Shown piece after piece: positions 40,671-49,878 of a stretch of DNA of 64,000 nucleotides (positions are counted from its first letter, which is position 1; each line of letters starts with the position of its first letter). Below the pieces are notes generated by a model. The model saw only the letters and a program-made list of their open reading frames with translations. It made no database searches and had not been told where the DNA came from. The DNA is taken from assembly GCA_947501355.1 (NCBI GenBank), contig CANMVA010000001.1, positions 2,503,492-2,567,491 of the forward strand, written 5' to 3'. A program made the position numbers and the translations under genes. Source of the stretch: an uncultured Paracoccaceae bacterium. Its GTDB lineage: Bacteria; Pseudomonadota; Alphaproteobacteria; Rhodobacterales; Rhodobacteraceae.

Positions 40671-41287
40671 TGCCCCGCCTCACTGCCGAGCGCCCATTCA
40701 TCCACCCCGATTGCGAGATCGCGGACAGCACCTTTGGGGCCTATGTCGAAATCGGGCGGGGCAGCCGTGTCGCGCATACGCAAATGGGCGACTACAGCTA
40801 TTGCGACCGTTTTGCGGACATCGCCAACGCGCGCATTGGAAAGTTCGCCAACATCGCTGCATTCTCGCGCATCGGGGCGACGGATCATCCGCTCCACACG
40901 GCAGCGTGTCATCATTTCCTGTACCGCTCAGACGACTACTGGGACGACGCCAGCCGAGACGAGGATTTCTTTGACCAGCGCAAGTCTCGCATCGCCACCA
41001 TTGGCCACGACACATGGATCGGCGCAGGCGCGATGGTCAAACCAGACGTGACCTTAGGCGACGGGGCCGTCGTAGCGGCAGGCTCAGTGGTGACCAAAGA
41101 CGTGGCCCCCTACACCATCGTCGCCGGAACTCCGGCCAAACCATTGCGCTTGCGCCAACCGCCCGAGATCGCCAAACGCCTCATCGCGCTGGCGTGGTGG
41201 GACTGGCCGCATGACGCGCTCCGCACGGCGCTTGACGACTTTCGGGCGCTTGAGGCCATGGCATTTCTCGAAAAATACGAGACCTAA
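40670..41287 (+). CDS. Phn-associated hexapeptide acetyltransferase-like protein (intact)
   Basis: Left-handed beta-helix repeats; [50 protein letters not shown]. Confidence 0.88.
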   Translation: MPRLTAERPFIHPDCEIADSTFGAYVEIGRGSRVAHTQMGDYSYCDRFADIANARIGKFANIAAFSRIGATDHPLHTAACHHFLYRSDDYWDDASRDEDFFDQRKSRIATIGHDTWIGAGAMVKPDVTLGDGAVVAAGSVVTKDVAPYTIVAGTPAKPLRLRQPPEIAKRLIALAWWDWPHDALRTALDDFRALEAMAFLEKYET

Positions 41288-42003
41288 CCCTCCAGCGTTA
41301 AGGTCACGCGATCGCCAGCAAACCATGTCCGTCCGTACTCGACTGGGGTGCTGGTCTCATCCACGTTTACACTCGAAGATTTCATAAGCGGAACACCTTC
41401 TGAGACCTGAAGATGGAGCGCCTGCATCGCTGTCGCCCGCACGGCAGTCAGTCGGGTGGACCTGCGTGTATAATCTGAAATACCGCATAAACGAAGGGCC
41501 TCGGTCACGCTACTGGTCTTGGCGAGGGTCCCTGTGATGCCTGCGAGCCTTTGAATTGGAAACAGACTTTCAAAGACAGCAATAGGCTGACCATCCGCAA
41601 GCGAAAGACCGTGATACGCACAAACCGGATCCGTTGGGGCAATCTGCAACGCCTTGGCTTCACCCTCCGTCGCAGACCGCACCTCGATCTGGAGAGCGCG
41701 CTTGTCTGGCCGTCTGCCCGCTGCGATCAGGTTTTCGTGGAACCGGACACGCTGCCCGATAGGGTAGTCGGTCGGCGTTGCCGCCACGAAGGAACCAGAG
41801 CCACGGCGTGTGCGTATCAGGCCTTCCTCGACCAAAACCGAAATACCGTGTCGAACTGTGTGCCGGTTGACACCAAAACGCTCCGCCAGAGCTGCCTCTG
41901 TCGGCAGCTTATCGCCGGGCGCATACTTTCCCTCTGACAGGTCGCTGCGCAGCGCATCCGCGATGGCCTGCCAGATGGATGTTTTGCCTGAACTGTCACG
42001 CAA
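41284..42003 (-). CDS. phnF: GntR/HutC-family phosphonate regulator PhnF (copy 2)
   Basis: [34 protein letters not shown]; divergent from phnG2. Confidence 0.9.
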   Translation of the reverse strand: MRDSSGKTSIWQAIADALRSDLSEGKYAPGDKLPTEAALAERFGVNRHTVRHGISVLVEEGLIRTRRGSGSFVAATPTDYPIGQRVRFHENLIAAGRRPDKRALQIEVRSATEGEAKALQIAPTDPVCAYHGLSLADGQPIAVFESLFPIQRLAGITGTLAKTSSVTEALRLCGISDYTRRSTRLTAVRATAMQALHLQVSEGVPLMKSSSVNVDETSTPVEYGRTWFAGDRVTLTLEG

Positions 42004-42048
42004 GCTTCACAAATCTCTTCTGTCTAAAGTGCGGCTATCTGTTATGAT

Positions 42049-42066
42049 ATGTATAGTTGTATAGAT
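42049..42066. promoter_or_regulatory. Putative PhnF2 operator in the phnF2-phnG2 intergenic region
   Basis: ATGTATA-GTTG-TATAGAT imperfect inverted repeat (6/7 arms). Confidence 0.45.
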
Positions 42067-42084
42067 TTTGGAAAAGTTGTCGAG

Positions 42085-42540
42085 ATGAAAGACGCTTTCG
42101 AAGAAAACGCAGAGCGGAAAGCCTGGATGGGATTGCTGTCAAAGGCACCGGAGGGCCGCGTCGCCGCCCTTCTGGACGCCGCTATGGCACGGCCGGACTT
42201 CACATGGCTGCGCACACCGGAAATTGGCAGCACGATGGTCCGTGGTCGCGCAGGTGGAACGGGCGCGCCCTTTAACATAGGGGAAGTGACTGTGACGCGC
42301 TGCGCACTGACGCTTGCCAGTGGCGAAGTTGGGCATGCCTACATCCAGGGCCGCCGCAAGTCGGATGCTGAAGCCGCCGCTCTTGTCGACGCGCTGATGC
42401 AAACCGGCCAGGCGGGGGCGGTCCGCAAATCAGTTCTTGAAGCGCTTGAGGCGGAGCGATCCGCCGCAACGATCGCCCGCGCGAACAAGGCCGCCGCAAC
42501 CAAGGTTGAATTCTTTACGATGACGCGAGGAGAGGACTGA
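42085..42540 (+). CDS. phnG: PhnG (copy 2)
   Basis: RKAWMGLLSKAP, FNIGEVTVTRCALTLASGEVGHAYIQGR. Confidence 0.93.
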   Translation: MKDAFEENAERKAWMGLLSKAPEGRVAALLDAAMARPDFTWLRTPEIGSTMVRGRAGGTGAPFNIGEVTVTRCALTLASGEVGHAYIQGRRKSDAEAAALVDALMQTGQAGAVRKSVLEALEAERSAATIARANKAAATKVEFFTMTRGED

Positions 42541-43142
42541 TGCTGGCTGATGCTCTTGCAGGTGGGTTCGACACGCCCGCGACCCAGTCCGCGCACGCGT
42601 TCCGAAGTGTCATGGAGGCGATGGCGCGTCCGGGTGCGATCCAAGGCATTCAGGGCGGCGCGCCGCCCGCGCCCTTGTCCGTCGCGGCCGGCACCGTTCT
42701 ATTGACCCTGTGTGATACAGACACGCCCATCTATCTTGCTGGCAAAGCTGATCACAGTGATGTCCGCGCGTGGCTGGCATTTCATACTGGCGCTCCGCTG
42801 ACAGGTCCGTCTCACGCGATGTTTGCCATCGGGGACTGGGACGCTTTGATGCCGCTCAGCAGCTATCCCATCGGAACATCGGAATACCCGGACCGCTCGA
42901 CAACCCTCATTGTGGAATGTGCAGAACTCGAAGCGAATGGCACAACGCTGCGCGGACCGGGCATCAACTCCAAGGCCATGCTGTCCTTGCCAGAAACCCG
43001 CGCTTTTCAAGACAATCGCGCCCTGTTTCCGCTTGGGCTTGATTTCATTTTCACCTGTGGAGACAGGTTGGCAGCCCTTCCCCGCAGCACAGTGGTTTCG
43101 CGTTCACATGGCGAAGCGGCCCCAGCTCAAGGAGCGTTCTGA
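42540..43142 (+). CDS. phnH: PhnH (copy 2)
   Basis: FRSVMEAMARPGAIQGI, LRGPGI, FPLGLDFIFTCGDRLAALPRSTVV. Confidence 0.93.
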   Translation: MLADALAGGFDTPATQSAHAFRSVMEAMARPGAIQGIQGGAPPAPLSVAAGTVLLTLCDTDTPIYLAGKADHSDVRAWLAFHTGAPLTGPSHAMFAIGDWDALMPLSSYPIGTSEYPDRSTTLIVECAELEANGTTLRGPGINSKAMLSLPETRAFQDNRALFPLGLDFIFTCGDRLAALPRSTVVSRSHGEAAPAQGAF

Positions 43143-44230
43143 TGTATGTTGCAGTAAAGGGCGGCGAGCAGGCCATTGAAAGCGCCCATGCCTGGCTTGC
43201 CGAAGAGCGGCGGGGTGATCTGAACATCGCAGAGCTCAGCATTGCGCAAATCCGTGAGCAATTGAAGCTGGCCGTCGACCGCGTCATGGCCGAAGGGTCG
43301 CTTTACGATCCTGACCTTGCCGCGCTTGCGATCAAGCAATCGCGTGGTGATCTGATCGAGGCGATCTTCCTGATCCGGGCCTACCGCACAACGCTACCCC
43401 GGTTTGGCGCGTCAGAACCGGTGGATACGGGTGCAATGGCCTGCGACCGGCGCATCTCGGCCACCTTCAAGGATTTGCCGGGTGGGCAGGTTCTGGGGCC
43501 AACCTTTGACTACACCCACCGCTTGCTGGACTTCAAACTGGCCGCTGATGGTGAGACCCCAGACGCGCCATCACGTGAAAGCGTTCCCGGCGACGTGCCC
43601 CATGTGACAGAGTTTCTGAACCGCGAAGGGCTCATCGAGGAAGCCCCTCATGACGACACGCCCCCACCCGACCTAACACGCGAGCCGCTGGAAATGCCGG
43701 CAGACCGCGCACTACGCTTACAGGCGCTCACCCGCGCCGATGAAGGCTTCACCCTTGGTCTCGCCTATTCCACGCAACGCGGCTATGCGCGCAACCACGC
43801 GTTTGTCGGCGAATTGCGGATCGGCAAGGTCGCCGTTGAAATGGACATCCCCGAGCTTGGCTTCGCGATTGAAATTGGGGAGGTCACGCTGACCGAATGC
43901 GAGACCGTGAACCAGTTCAAGGGATCAAAAACCGAGCCTCCACAATTTACGCGCGGCTATGGATTGGTCTTTGGCCAATCTGAACGCAAAGCAATTTCCA
44001 TGGCTTTGGTCGACCGCGCGCTGCGTTGGGAAGAGCTGGGCGAAGACAACGTGGGCGCACCCGCTCAGGATACCGAATTCGTGCTCTACCACGCGGATAA
44101 TATCCAGGCGACGGGATTTCTCGAGCACATCAAGCTGCCCCATTATGTCGACTTTCAGTCCGAGCTGGAATTGGTACGCAAGCTGCGCCGCGAAGCCGGT
44201 GCAGATCAGGTGCAGGAGGCTGCGGAATGA
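43142..44230 (+). CDS. phnI: PhnI (copy 2)
   Basis: MYVAVKGGEQAIE, DRVMAEGSLYD, FKDLPGGQVLGPTFDYTHRLLDF, LEHIKLPHYVDFQ. Confidence 0.95.
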   Translation: MYVAVKGGEQAIESAHAWLAEERRGDLNIAELSIAQIREQLKLAVDRVMAEGSLYDPDLAALAIKQSRGDLIEAIFLIRAYRTTLPRFGASEPVDTGAMACDRRISATFKDLPGGQVLGPTFDYTHRLLDFKLAADGETPDAPSRESVPGDVPHVTEFLNREGLIEEAPHDDTPPPDLTREPLEMPADRALRLQALTRADEGFTLGLAYSTQRGYARNHAFVGELRIGKVAVEMDIPELGFAIEIGEVTLTECETVNQFKGSKTEPPQFTRGYGLVFGQSERKAISMALVDRALRWEELGEDNVGAPAQDTEFVLYHADNIQATGFLEHIKLPHYVDFQSELELVRKLRREAGADQVQEAAE

Positions 44231-45102
44231 CCGACCAGGCTTACAACTTCGCCTACCTCGACGAGCAAACCAAACGGATGATCCGCCGCGCGATCCTCAA
44301 AGGGCTCGCCATACCCGGCTATCAGGTGCCCTTCGCGAGCCGTGAAATGCCCATGCCCTACGGCTGGGGCACCGGAGGCGTTCAAGTTTCGGCAGCGATC
44401 CTGACACCCGACGACACTTTCAAGGTGATCGACCAAGGCGCCGACGATACGACCAATGCGGTCTCGATCCGGTCCTTTTTTGAACGGACCGCTGGCGTGG
44501 CGACCACAACTGCGACATCCGCGGCGAGCGTGATCCAGACCCGTCACCGCATCCCCGAGGAGCCACTGACCGAAGATCAGATCCTCGTCTACCAGGTGCC
44601 GATCCCAGAGCCTCTTCGCTTTCTGGAGCCACGCGAGAGCGAGACCCGCAAGATGCACAGCCTTGAGGAATACGGGCTGATGCATGTGAAGCTTTACGAG
44701 GACATTAGCCGCCACGGCCATATCGCCACCTCTTACGCCTATCCGGTTAAAGTCGAGGAGCGCTATGTGATGGACCCCTCCCCGATCCCCAAATTCGATA
44801 ATCCGAAGCTGGGCGACATGGCAGCGATCCAGCTTTTTGGCGCAGGCCGCGAGCAGCGGATCTACGCGTTGCCACCCTACACGCAGGTCGTGAGCCTCGA
44901 TTTTGAAGACCACCCGTTTGAGGCCACGAAAGCCGACCAGGTCTGCGGTCTTTGCGGCGCAACCGACAGCTACCTTGACGAGGTGATCGTGGACGACGCC
45001 GGCGGACGGCTCTTTTGCTGCTCGGACACCGATTACTGCACAGCCCGCCGCGCCCAAGGCCATCAAGGCCCTGCCTTCCTGGACAGTGAGGCTGTCGCAT
45101 GA
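44227..45102 (+). CDS. phnJ: PhnJ, canonical C-P lyase radical SAM subunit (copy 2)
   Basis: IPGYQVPFASREMPMPYGWGTGG; CGLCGATDSYLDEVIVDDAGGRLFCCSDTDYC = CX2CX21CX5C. Confidence 0.96.
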   Translation: MTDQAYNFAYLDEQTKRMIRRAILKGLAIPGYQVPFASREMPMPYGWGTGGVQVSAAILTPDDTFKVIDQGADDTTNAVSIRSFFERTAGVATTTATSAASVIQTRHRIPEEPLTEDQILVYQVPIPEPLRFLEPRESETRKMHSLEEYGLMHVKLYEDISRHGHIATSYAYPVKVEERYVMDPSPIPKFDNPKLGDMAAIQLFGAGREQRIYALPPYTQVVSLDFEDHPFEATKADQVCGLCGATDSYLDEVIVDDAGGRLFCCSDTDYCTARRAQGHQGPAFLDSEAVA

Positions 45103-45671
45103 GCGGTAACGTCATCATTCTAACCCACGCAGATGTGGCCATCGACCCGGTCGTGCCAGTGCCCGAATGGGGACTAAACGAGACCGGCCGCGCCCGACAC
45201 GCCGCTTTTGCGGTGACGGCCGACCTGTCCGCCGTCACTGCCATCTACGCCAGTACCGAACAAAAAGCCCGTGATGGCGCCGCGCCCATCGCCACACGAC
45301 TGGACCTGCCGGTGCACACACGCGAGGCGCTCGGCGAAAATGACCGCAGCGCCACCGGTTTCTTGCCGCCAGAGGAGTTTTGGCCGGTGGTCGATGCGTT
45401 CTTTGCGAGGCCCGAGACCTCCACACGCGGTTGGGAAACGGCAAAGGCCGCGCAGGATCGCATTCTGGGCGCAGTCAAAGATGCGGTCGCCGAAGCGCCC
45501 GCAGGCGACATCGTGATTGTCTCCCATGGCGGGGTCGGCAACCTGTTGCGCTGTGCGTTGCTGGGTAAGCCGATCTCCAGAGATGAAGACCAGCCACATC
45601 CCAAAGGCGGTTGCTGGTTCAGCCTTCCCCGAAATTTTGATGCTGCTCCGACAGATTGGAACGCCATATGA
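45099..45671 (+). CDS. Histidine-phosphatase-family protein with variant THA motif, between phnJ2 and phnK2
   Basis: LTHADVAID...PEWGLNETGR...VIVSHGGVGNLLRCALLG. Confidence 0.75.
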   Translation: MSGNVIILTHADVAIDPVVPVPEWGLNETGRARHAAFAVTADLSAVTAIYASTEQKARDGAAPIATRLDLPVHTREALGENDRSATGFLPPEEFWPVVDAFFARPETSTRGWETAKAAQDRILGAVKDAVAEAPAGDIVIVSHGGVGNLLRCALLGKPISRDEDQPHPKGGCWFSLPRNFDAAPTDWNAI

Positions 45672-46438
45672 CCCCGCTTCTTTCCGTGAATGGCGTCACC
45701 AAACGCTACGGCGCGCATATCGGCTGCGCGGACGTGTCGTTTGAACTCTACCCCGGCGAGGTCATGGGCGTGGTCGGCGAAAGCGGGTCGGGGAAATCCA
45801 CGCTTTTGAATTGTATGGCAGGCCACCTGACGCCAGACGCCGGGCAGGTCATTTTCGACACGCGCACAGATGGCCCGAGGGACACGCTCACCATGTCCGA
45901 GCCTGAGCGGCGGATGCTGGGTCGCACCGATTGGGCCTTTGTGCATCAGCATGCCCGCGACGGGCTACGCATGGGCGTCTCGGCAGGCGGCAATGTTGGC
46001 GAGCGATTGATGGCTGTCGGTGAACGGCATTACGGCGACATTCGCGGCAAGGCCACGGATTGGCTGGAGCGGGTCGAGATTGCCTCCAACCGCGTCGATG
46101 ACCGCCCCACCACATTTTCCGGCGGGATGCAGCAACGTCTGCAAATCGCCCGCAATCTGGTGACTGGCCCTCGTCTTGTCTTCATGGATGAACCCACAGG
46201 GGGCCTGGATGTCTCTGTCCAGGCGCGGCTGCTGGATCTCTTACGCGGGCTGGTGCGCGACATGGGGCTCTCTGCAATCATCGTCACCCACGACCTTGCC
46301 GTTGTGCGGCTGCTGGCCGACCGTCTGATGGTCATGAAGAACGGCCATGTGGTGGAAGCAGGTCTGACCGATCAAGTTCTGGATGATCCGCAGCACGCCT
46401 ATTCCCAACTTCTTGTCTCTTCCGTTTTGCAGGTATGA
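45668..46438 (+). CDS. phnK: PhnK (copy 2)
   Basis: GESGSGKSTLLNCMAGHL, FSGGMQQRLQIARNL, LAVVRLLADRLMVMKNG. Confidence 0.94.
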   Translation: MTPLLSVNGVTKRYGAHIGCADVSFELYPGEVMGVVGESGSGKSTLLNCMAGHLTPDAGQVIFDTRTDGPRDTLTMSEPERRMLGRTDWAFVHQHARDGLRMGVSAGGNVGERLMAVGERHYGDIRGKATDWLERVEIASNRVDDRPTTFSGGMQQRLQIARNLVTGPRLVFMDEPTGGLDVSVQARLLDLLRGLVRDMGLSAIIVTHDLAVVRLLADRLMVMKNGHVVEAGLTDQVLDDPQHAYSQLLVSSVLQV

Positions 46439-46441
46439 GCG

Positions 46442-47164
46442 ATGATTGAGCTTAAAGACGTCTCGAAAACCTTCACGCTACACAATCAGGGCAGTGCCGT
46501 GATTGAAGTCATCAGCAATGTCTCCTTTCACGTCGCACCCGGAGAGTGCGTGGCTTTGACAGGGGCTTCGGGTGCCGGCAAATCAACCCTGATGCGGATG
46601 ATCTACGGCAACTACCTGACGCAATCGGGATCGATCTGCATTGACGATGTGGACATCGTGCAGGCCGAGCCCCGCGAGATCATTGCCCTGCGCCGCGAGG
46701 TGCTGGGCTATGTCAGCCAGTTCCTGCGGGTTGTTCCACGCGTCCCGACACTGGACGTTGTCGCGGACCCATTACGGGCGCTGGGTGTCCCTGCGGAAGA
46801 CGCACAAAATCGTGCTCGGGAACTCCTGTCACAGTTGAACATCCCGGAACGGTTATGGTCGCTCTCTCCAACCACATTCTCGGGAGGCGAGCAGCAGCGC
46901 GTCAACATCGCGCGCGGCTTTGCACATGCCTACCCCGCGATGCTTTTGGACGAACCCACAGCCAGCCTCGATGCAACCAATCGCGAGGTCGTCTTGTCGC
47001 TGATCGAAGAGGCCAAAGCCCGCGGCGCGGCGATCATCGGCATTTTCCATGACGAGGCCGCACGCGCGCGTGTTTGCGACCGCGAAATCGACGTCAGCGC
47101 TTTTACGCCCGGCCTGTCCTCAAGCAGCGAAGCGGTAGGGCAAAAAAAGGAAACTGCCGCATGA
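46442..47164 (+). CDS. phnL: PhnL (copy 2)
   Basis: [34 protein letters not shown]. Confidence 0.94.
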   Translation: MIELKDVSKTFTLHNQGSAVIEVISNVSFHVAPGECVALTGASGAGKSTLMRMIYGNYLTQSGSICIDDVDIVQAEPREIIALRREVLGYVSQFLRVVPRVPTLDVVADPLRALGVPAEDAQNRARELLSQLNIPERLWSLSPTTFSGGEQQRVNIARGFAHAYPAMLLDEPTASLDATNREVVLSLIEEAKARGAAIIGIFHDEAARARVCDREIDVSAFTPGLSSSSEAVGQKKETAA

Positions 47165-47706
47165 CCGAGGGCCGCCTCATCGCAGTTGTTGGCCCATCCG
47201 GTGTGGGTAAGGACAGCGTGATGCAAGGCTTGGCCGAGGTAATGCCAAGACTACATCTTGTCCGGCGAGTGATTACGCGGGCCCCGGATCTGGGCGGCGA
47301 AGACTACGATGCTGTCTCTGGGGCGCAGTTTCAGGAACTGGCCAGCGATGGTGCATTCGCTGTGCATTGGGGCGCGCATGGGCTGTTCTATGGCATTCCC
47401 CAAACCGTCAGATACCAGCTGAACAAGGGGACTGACTGCCTTGCGAACTTTTCGCGGAAAGCGCTTCAGGCGGGTGCAGATGCGTTCCCCAACTTTGTCG
47501 TCCTGAATGTCATAGCCGAGCCCGAGACTTTGGCTGCCCGTTTGGTAGCACGCGGCCGCGAGTCCGAGGCCGATATCGCCAGACGCCTGGCCGAGGCGAC
47601 GAAGCCGCTACCGACAGGTCTGGACGTCATCACACTGTCTAATGACGGACCGCTGGAGCAGACAATTGCACGCGCAGCTCAAGCGCTTCAGCCCGCGAGC
47701 GTGTAA
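47161..47706 (+). CDS. phnN: Ribose 1,5-bisphosphokinase PhnN
   Basis: AVVGPSGVGKDSVMQGL, RRVITRAPDLGGEDYDAVSGAQF; ATGA overlap with phnL2. Confidence 0.92.
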   Translation: MTEGRLIAVVGPSGVGKDSVMQGLAEVMPRLHLVRRVITRAPDLGGEDYDAVSGAQFQELASDGAFAVHWGAHGLFYGIPQTVRYQLNKGTDCLANFSRKALQAGADAFPNFVVLNVIAEPETLAARLVARGRESEADIARRLAEATKPLPTGLDVITLSNDGPLEQTIARAAQALQPASV

Positions 47707-48359
47707 CGATGGATCAGTTCGAACCGCCCATCCTCCCGCTCTCCGCAAAGCGCGATCTGATCAATGACAAACGGCGTCGGCAAGTCTGGCAGATGGCTCT
47801 GCAAGGTCTCAATCCATACCGGCAGGTCGTCTTCTGGCACGCGACCCGACAGCGTCAGATGGAATCGGAACTCCTCAAAGACGTAAGGGTACCCCCATTG
47901 CGTCAGCAGAGCCTCTTGTCGTGTGCTGAGACCCGCCTTGCGACGCCGCGCAAGCTCAGCCTCGGTCGCGGGTTCGCGGAACCCATCAAGACCTCGCACA
48001 GAAGCCTCGGCAACAGCTTGCAGACCGTCAGTCGACCCAAACGGCGTAAGCGCCAGAAATCGGCCCAATTGGGTCAGTTTCAGCCCATCACAGACAGCAG
48101 GTGCGACCCCGCGCGCAAGATCACACACAGCCTCTTCAAGAGCCTCAATTGTGCGCCCGTCTTTCAGTTTGAATGGTGGCTTCAACGTGCCATGAAACCC
48201 ATACTTGCGCGGAGCGCTCGTAATGTCGTGCAGGCCAGACACATCGAATTGCTCCACCTGACGACCCGTTACAACATCCCAGCCCAGCCAGGTCGCGCCG
48301 AAGTCAGCCAGCGGACCGTCCGGCGGCACGTAGTAAATTGCGAAGCGAGTGTATGACAT
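47688..48359 (-). CDS. DUF1045 phosphonate-operon protein (2H phosphoesterase-like)
   Basis: MSYTRFAIYYVPP, YGFHGTLKPPFKL and FRFHLTLSGRV 2H motifs. Confidence 0.85.
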   Translation of the reverse strand: MSYTRFAIYYVPPDGPLADFGATWLGWDVVTGRQVEQFDVSGLHDITSAPRKYGFHGTLKPPFKLKDGRTIEALEEAVCDLARGVAPAVCDGLKLTQLGRFLALTPFGSTDGLQAVAEASVRGLDGFREPATEAELARRRKAGLSTRQEALLTQWGYPYVFEEFRFHLTLSGRVPEDDLPVWIETLQSHLPDLPTPFVIDQIALCGEREDGRFELIHRYTLAG

Positions 48360-49551
48360 GAACTCCCCTTTTCCGGCATCGTCTTTGACAAAGAAACATG
48401 ACAACTCGGTGTCAGCCGATCTTTGCCTTGCCAATGCCCAACTTGTTTTGCCAGATCGCGTGATGGTTGGGTCCATCACAATCGAAGCAGGCGTCATCTC
48501 TGAGGTTATCGAAGGCGACGCCATCCCGACAGGCGCTTTGGATTGCTGCGGTGATCTGGTGATACCAGGACTTGTCGAGTTGCATACCGACAATGTCGAA
48601 CGCCACATTGAGCCGCGACCTGAGGTTGACTGGCCCCATCTGCCTGCCCTGTTGGCCCACGATGCAGAATTGGCCTCGACCGGCATTACGACCGTGTTCG
48701 ATGCCATGCGCGTGGGGTCTATCCATTCCGGCAAAGGCCGCTACGTCGATTATGCCCGCAAACTCGCGGACGAGCTTCTGGCCGCGCGCGCTGACGGCAT
48801 GTTCAAAATCAGTCACTTTCTCCATCTGCGCGCCGAGATTTGCTCTGAAACGTTGCTTGACGAATTGGCAGCGTTCAGCCCGGAAGATCGCGTCGGCATT
48901 GTCAGCCTGATGGACCACACGCCGGGCCAACGGCAATTCCGTGATCTGACGGCGCTAAAGACCTACGTCGCCAAAAAACGCGGCATGAATAACGCCGAAT
49001 TCGCCGATCACGTTCAAAATCTGCTGAGCCTTCAAGAACGCTTCGGCGCCAAGCACGAAACCGGCGCGGTGGCCGAAGCCAGCCGTCTGGGTGCCGTCCT
49101 TGCCAGCCATGATGACACCACGGCAGAGCATGTGCAGACCTCCGCACGCCATGGGGTGGGCTTTGCCGAATTCCCGACGACCGTTGAAGCTGCCGACGGC
49201 TGCCGATCACACGGGATTGCCGTCATGATGGGCGCGCCAAATCTGATCCGGGGCGGGTCGCACTCCGGCAATGTCGCGGCCGAGGACCTGGCAAAGCAGG
49301 ACCTGCTGGACATCGTTTCCTCCGACTATGTCCCATCGGCGCTTTTGCTTTCTGCCTTCCATCTGGCGCGCATCTGGAACGACATCCCGCGTGCCATCGC
49401 AACGGTGACGCGCAACCCGGCGAAAGCCGCACGCCTCGACGACCGCGGATTGCTAAAAATCGGCATGCGCGGCGATGTTCTGCGCGTCCGCCAAGTTGGG
49501 ACCACGCCCCTGCTACGCGGTGTTTGGAGCCAAGGTGTGAAGATCGGCTAG
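48358..49551 (+). CDS. phnM: PhnM-family amidohydrolase (copy 3, canonical HTDN type)
   Basis: IPGLVELHTDNVERHIEPRPEVDWP, MDHTPGQRQFRDL, MGAPNLIRGGSHSGNVAAEDL. Confidence 0.92.
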   Translation: MNSPFPASSLTKKHDNSVSADLCLANAQLVLPDRVMVGSITIEAGVISEVIEGDAIPTGALDCCGDLVIPGLVELHTDNVERHIEPRPEVDWPHLPALLAHDAELASTGITTVFDAMRVGSIHSGKGRYVDYARKLADELLAARADGMFKISHFLHLRAEICSETLLDELAAFSPEDRVGIVSLMDHTPGQRQFRDLTALKTYVAKKRGMNNAEFADHVQNLLSLQERFGAKHETGAVAEASRLGAVLASHDDTTAEHVQTSARHGVGFAEFPTTVEAADGCRSHGIAVMMGAPNLIRGGSHSGNVAAEDLAKQDLLDIVSSDYVPSALLLSAFHLARIWNDIPRAIATVTRNPAKAARLDDRGLLKIGMRGDVLRVRQVGTTPLLRGVWSQGVKIG

Positions 49552-49874
49552 GGCGGCGTCCGAAAATGCTGCCATGCAGCTTTTGCAGTGGTAAAGGCAT
49601 AGGCAAGCAACGGTGCCGCAATTGTCAGTTGAATGTCGGCCAAGCTTTCGCGCCATCGCCAAAGGCCAAAACTGCGCAAATCATCGCGCGCATCCAAGAC
49701 TTCCATCGTGACACCGGCGAGAAGCGCACCCGCAAGTGCCAGAGAAAGAGAGCGCTTGCCTATAAGGGTGGCCAGCAGAATTGCAGCCCCGATCGCCATG
49801 TGAAAATAATCCCGATCCAAAGGGATATAGCCTTGAAGCCAGAGTTTCAGCGCTTGGTATCCAGAGGGATCCAA
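49548..49874 (-). CDS. Small membrane protein, unknown function
   Basis: ORF with hydrophobic segments, abuts the downstream end of the minus-strand operon. Confidence 0.5.
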   Translation of the reverse strand: MDPSGYQALKLWLQGYIPLDRDYFHMAIGAAILLATLIGKRSLSLALAGALLAGVTMEVLDARDDLRSFGLWRWRESLADIQLTIAAPLLAYAFTTAKAAWQHFRTPP

Positions 49875-49878
49875 GGCG

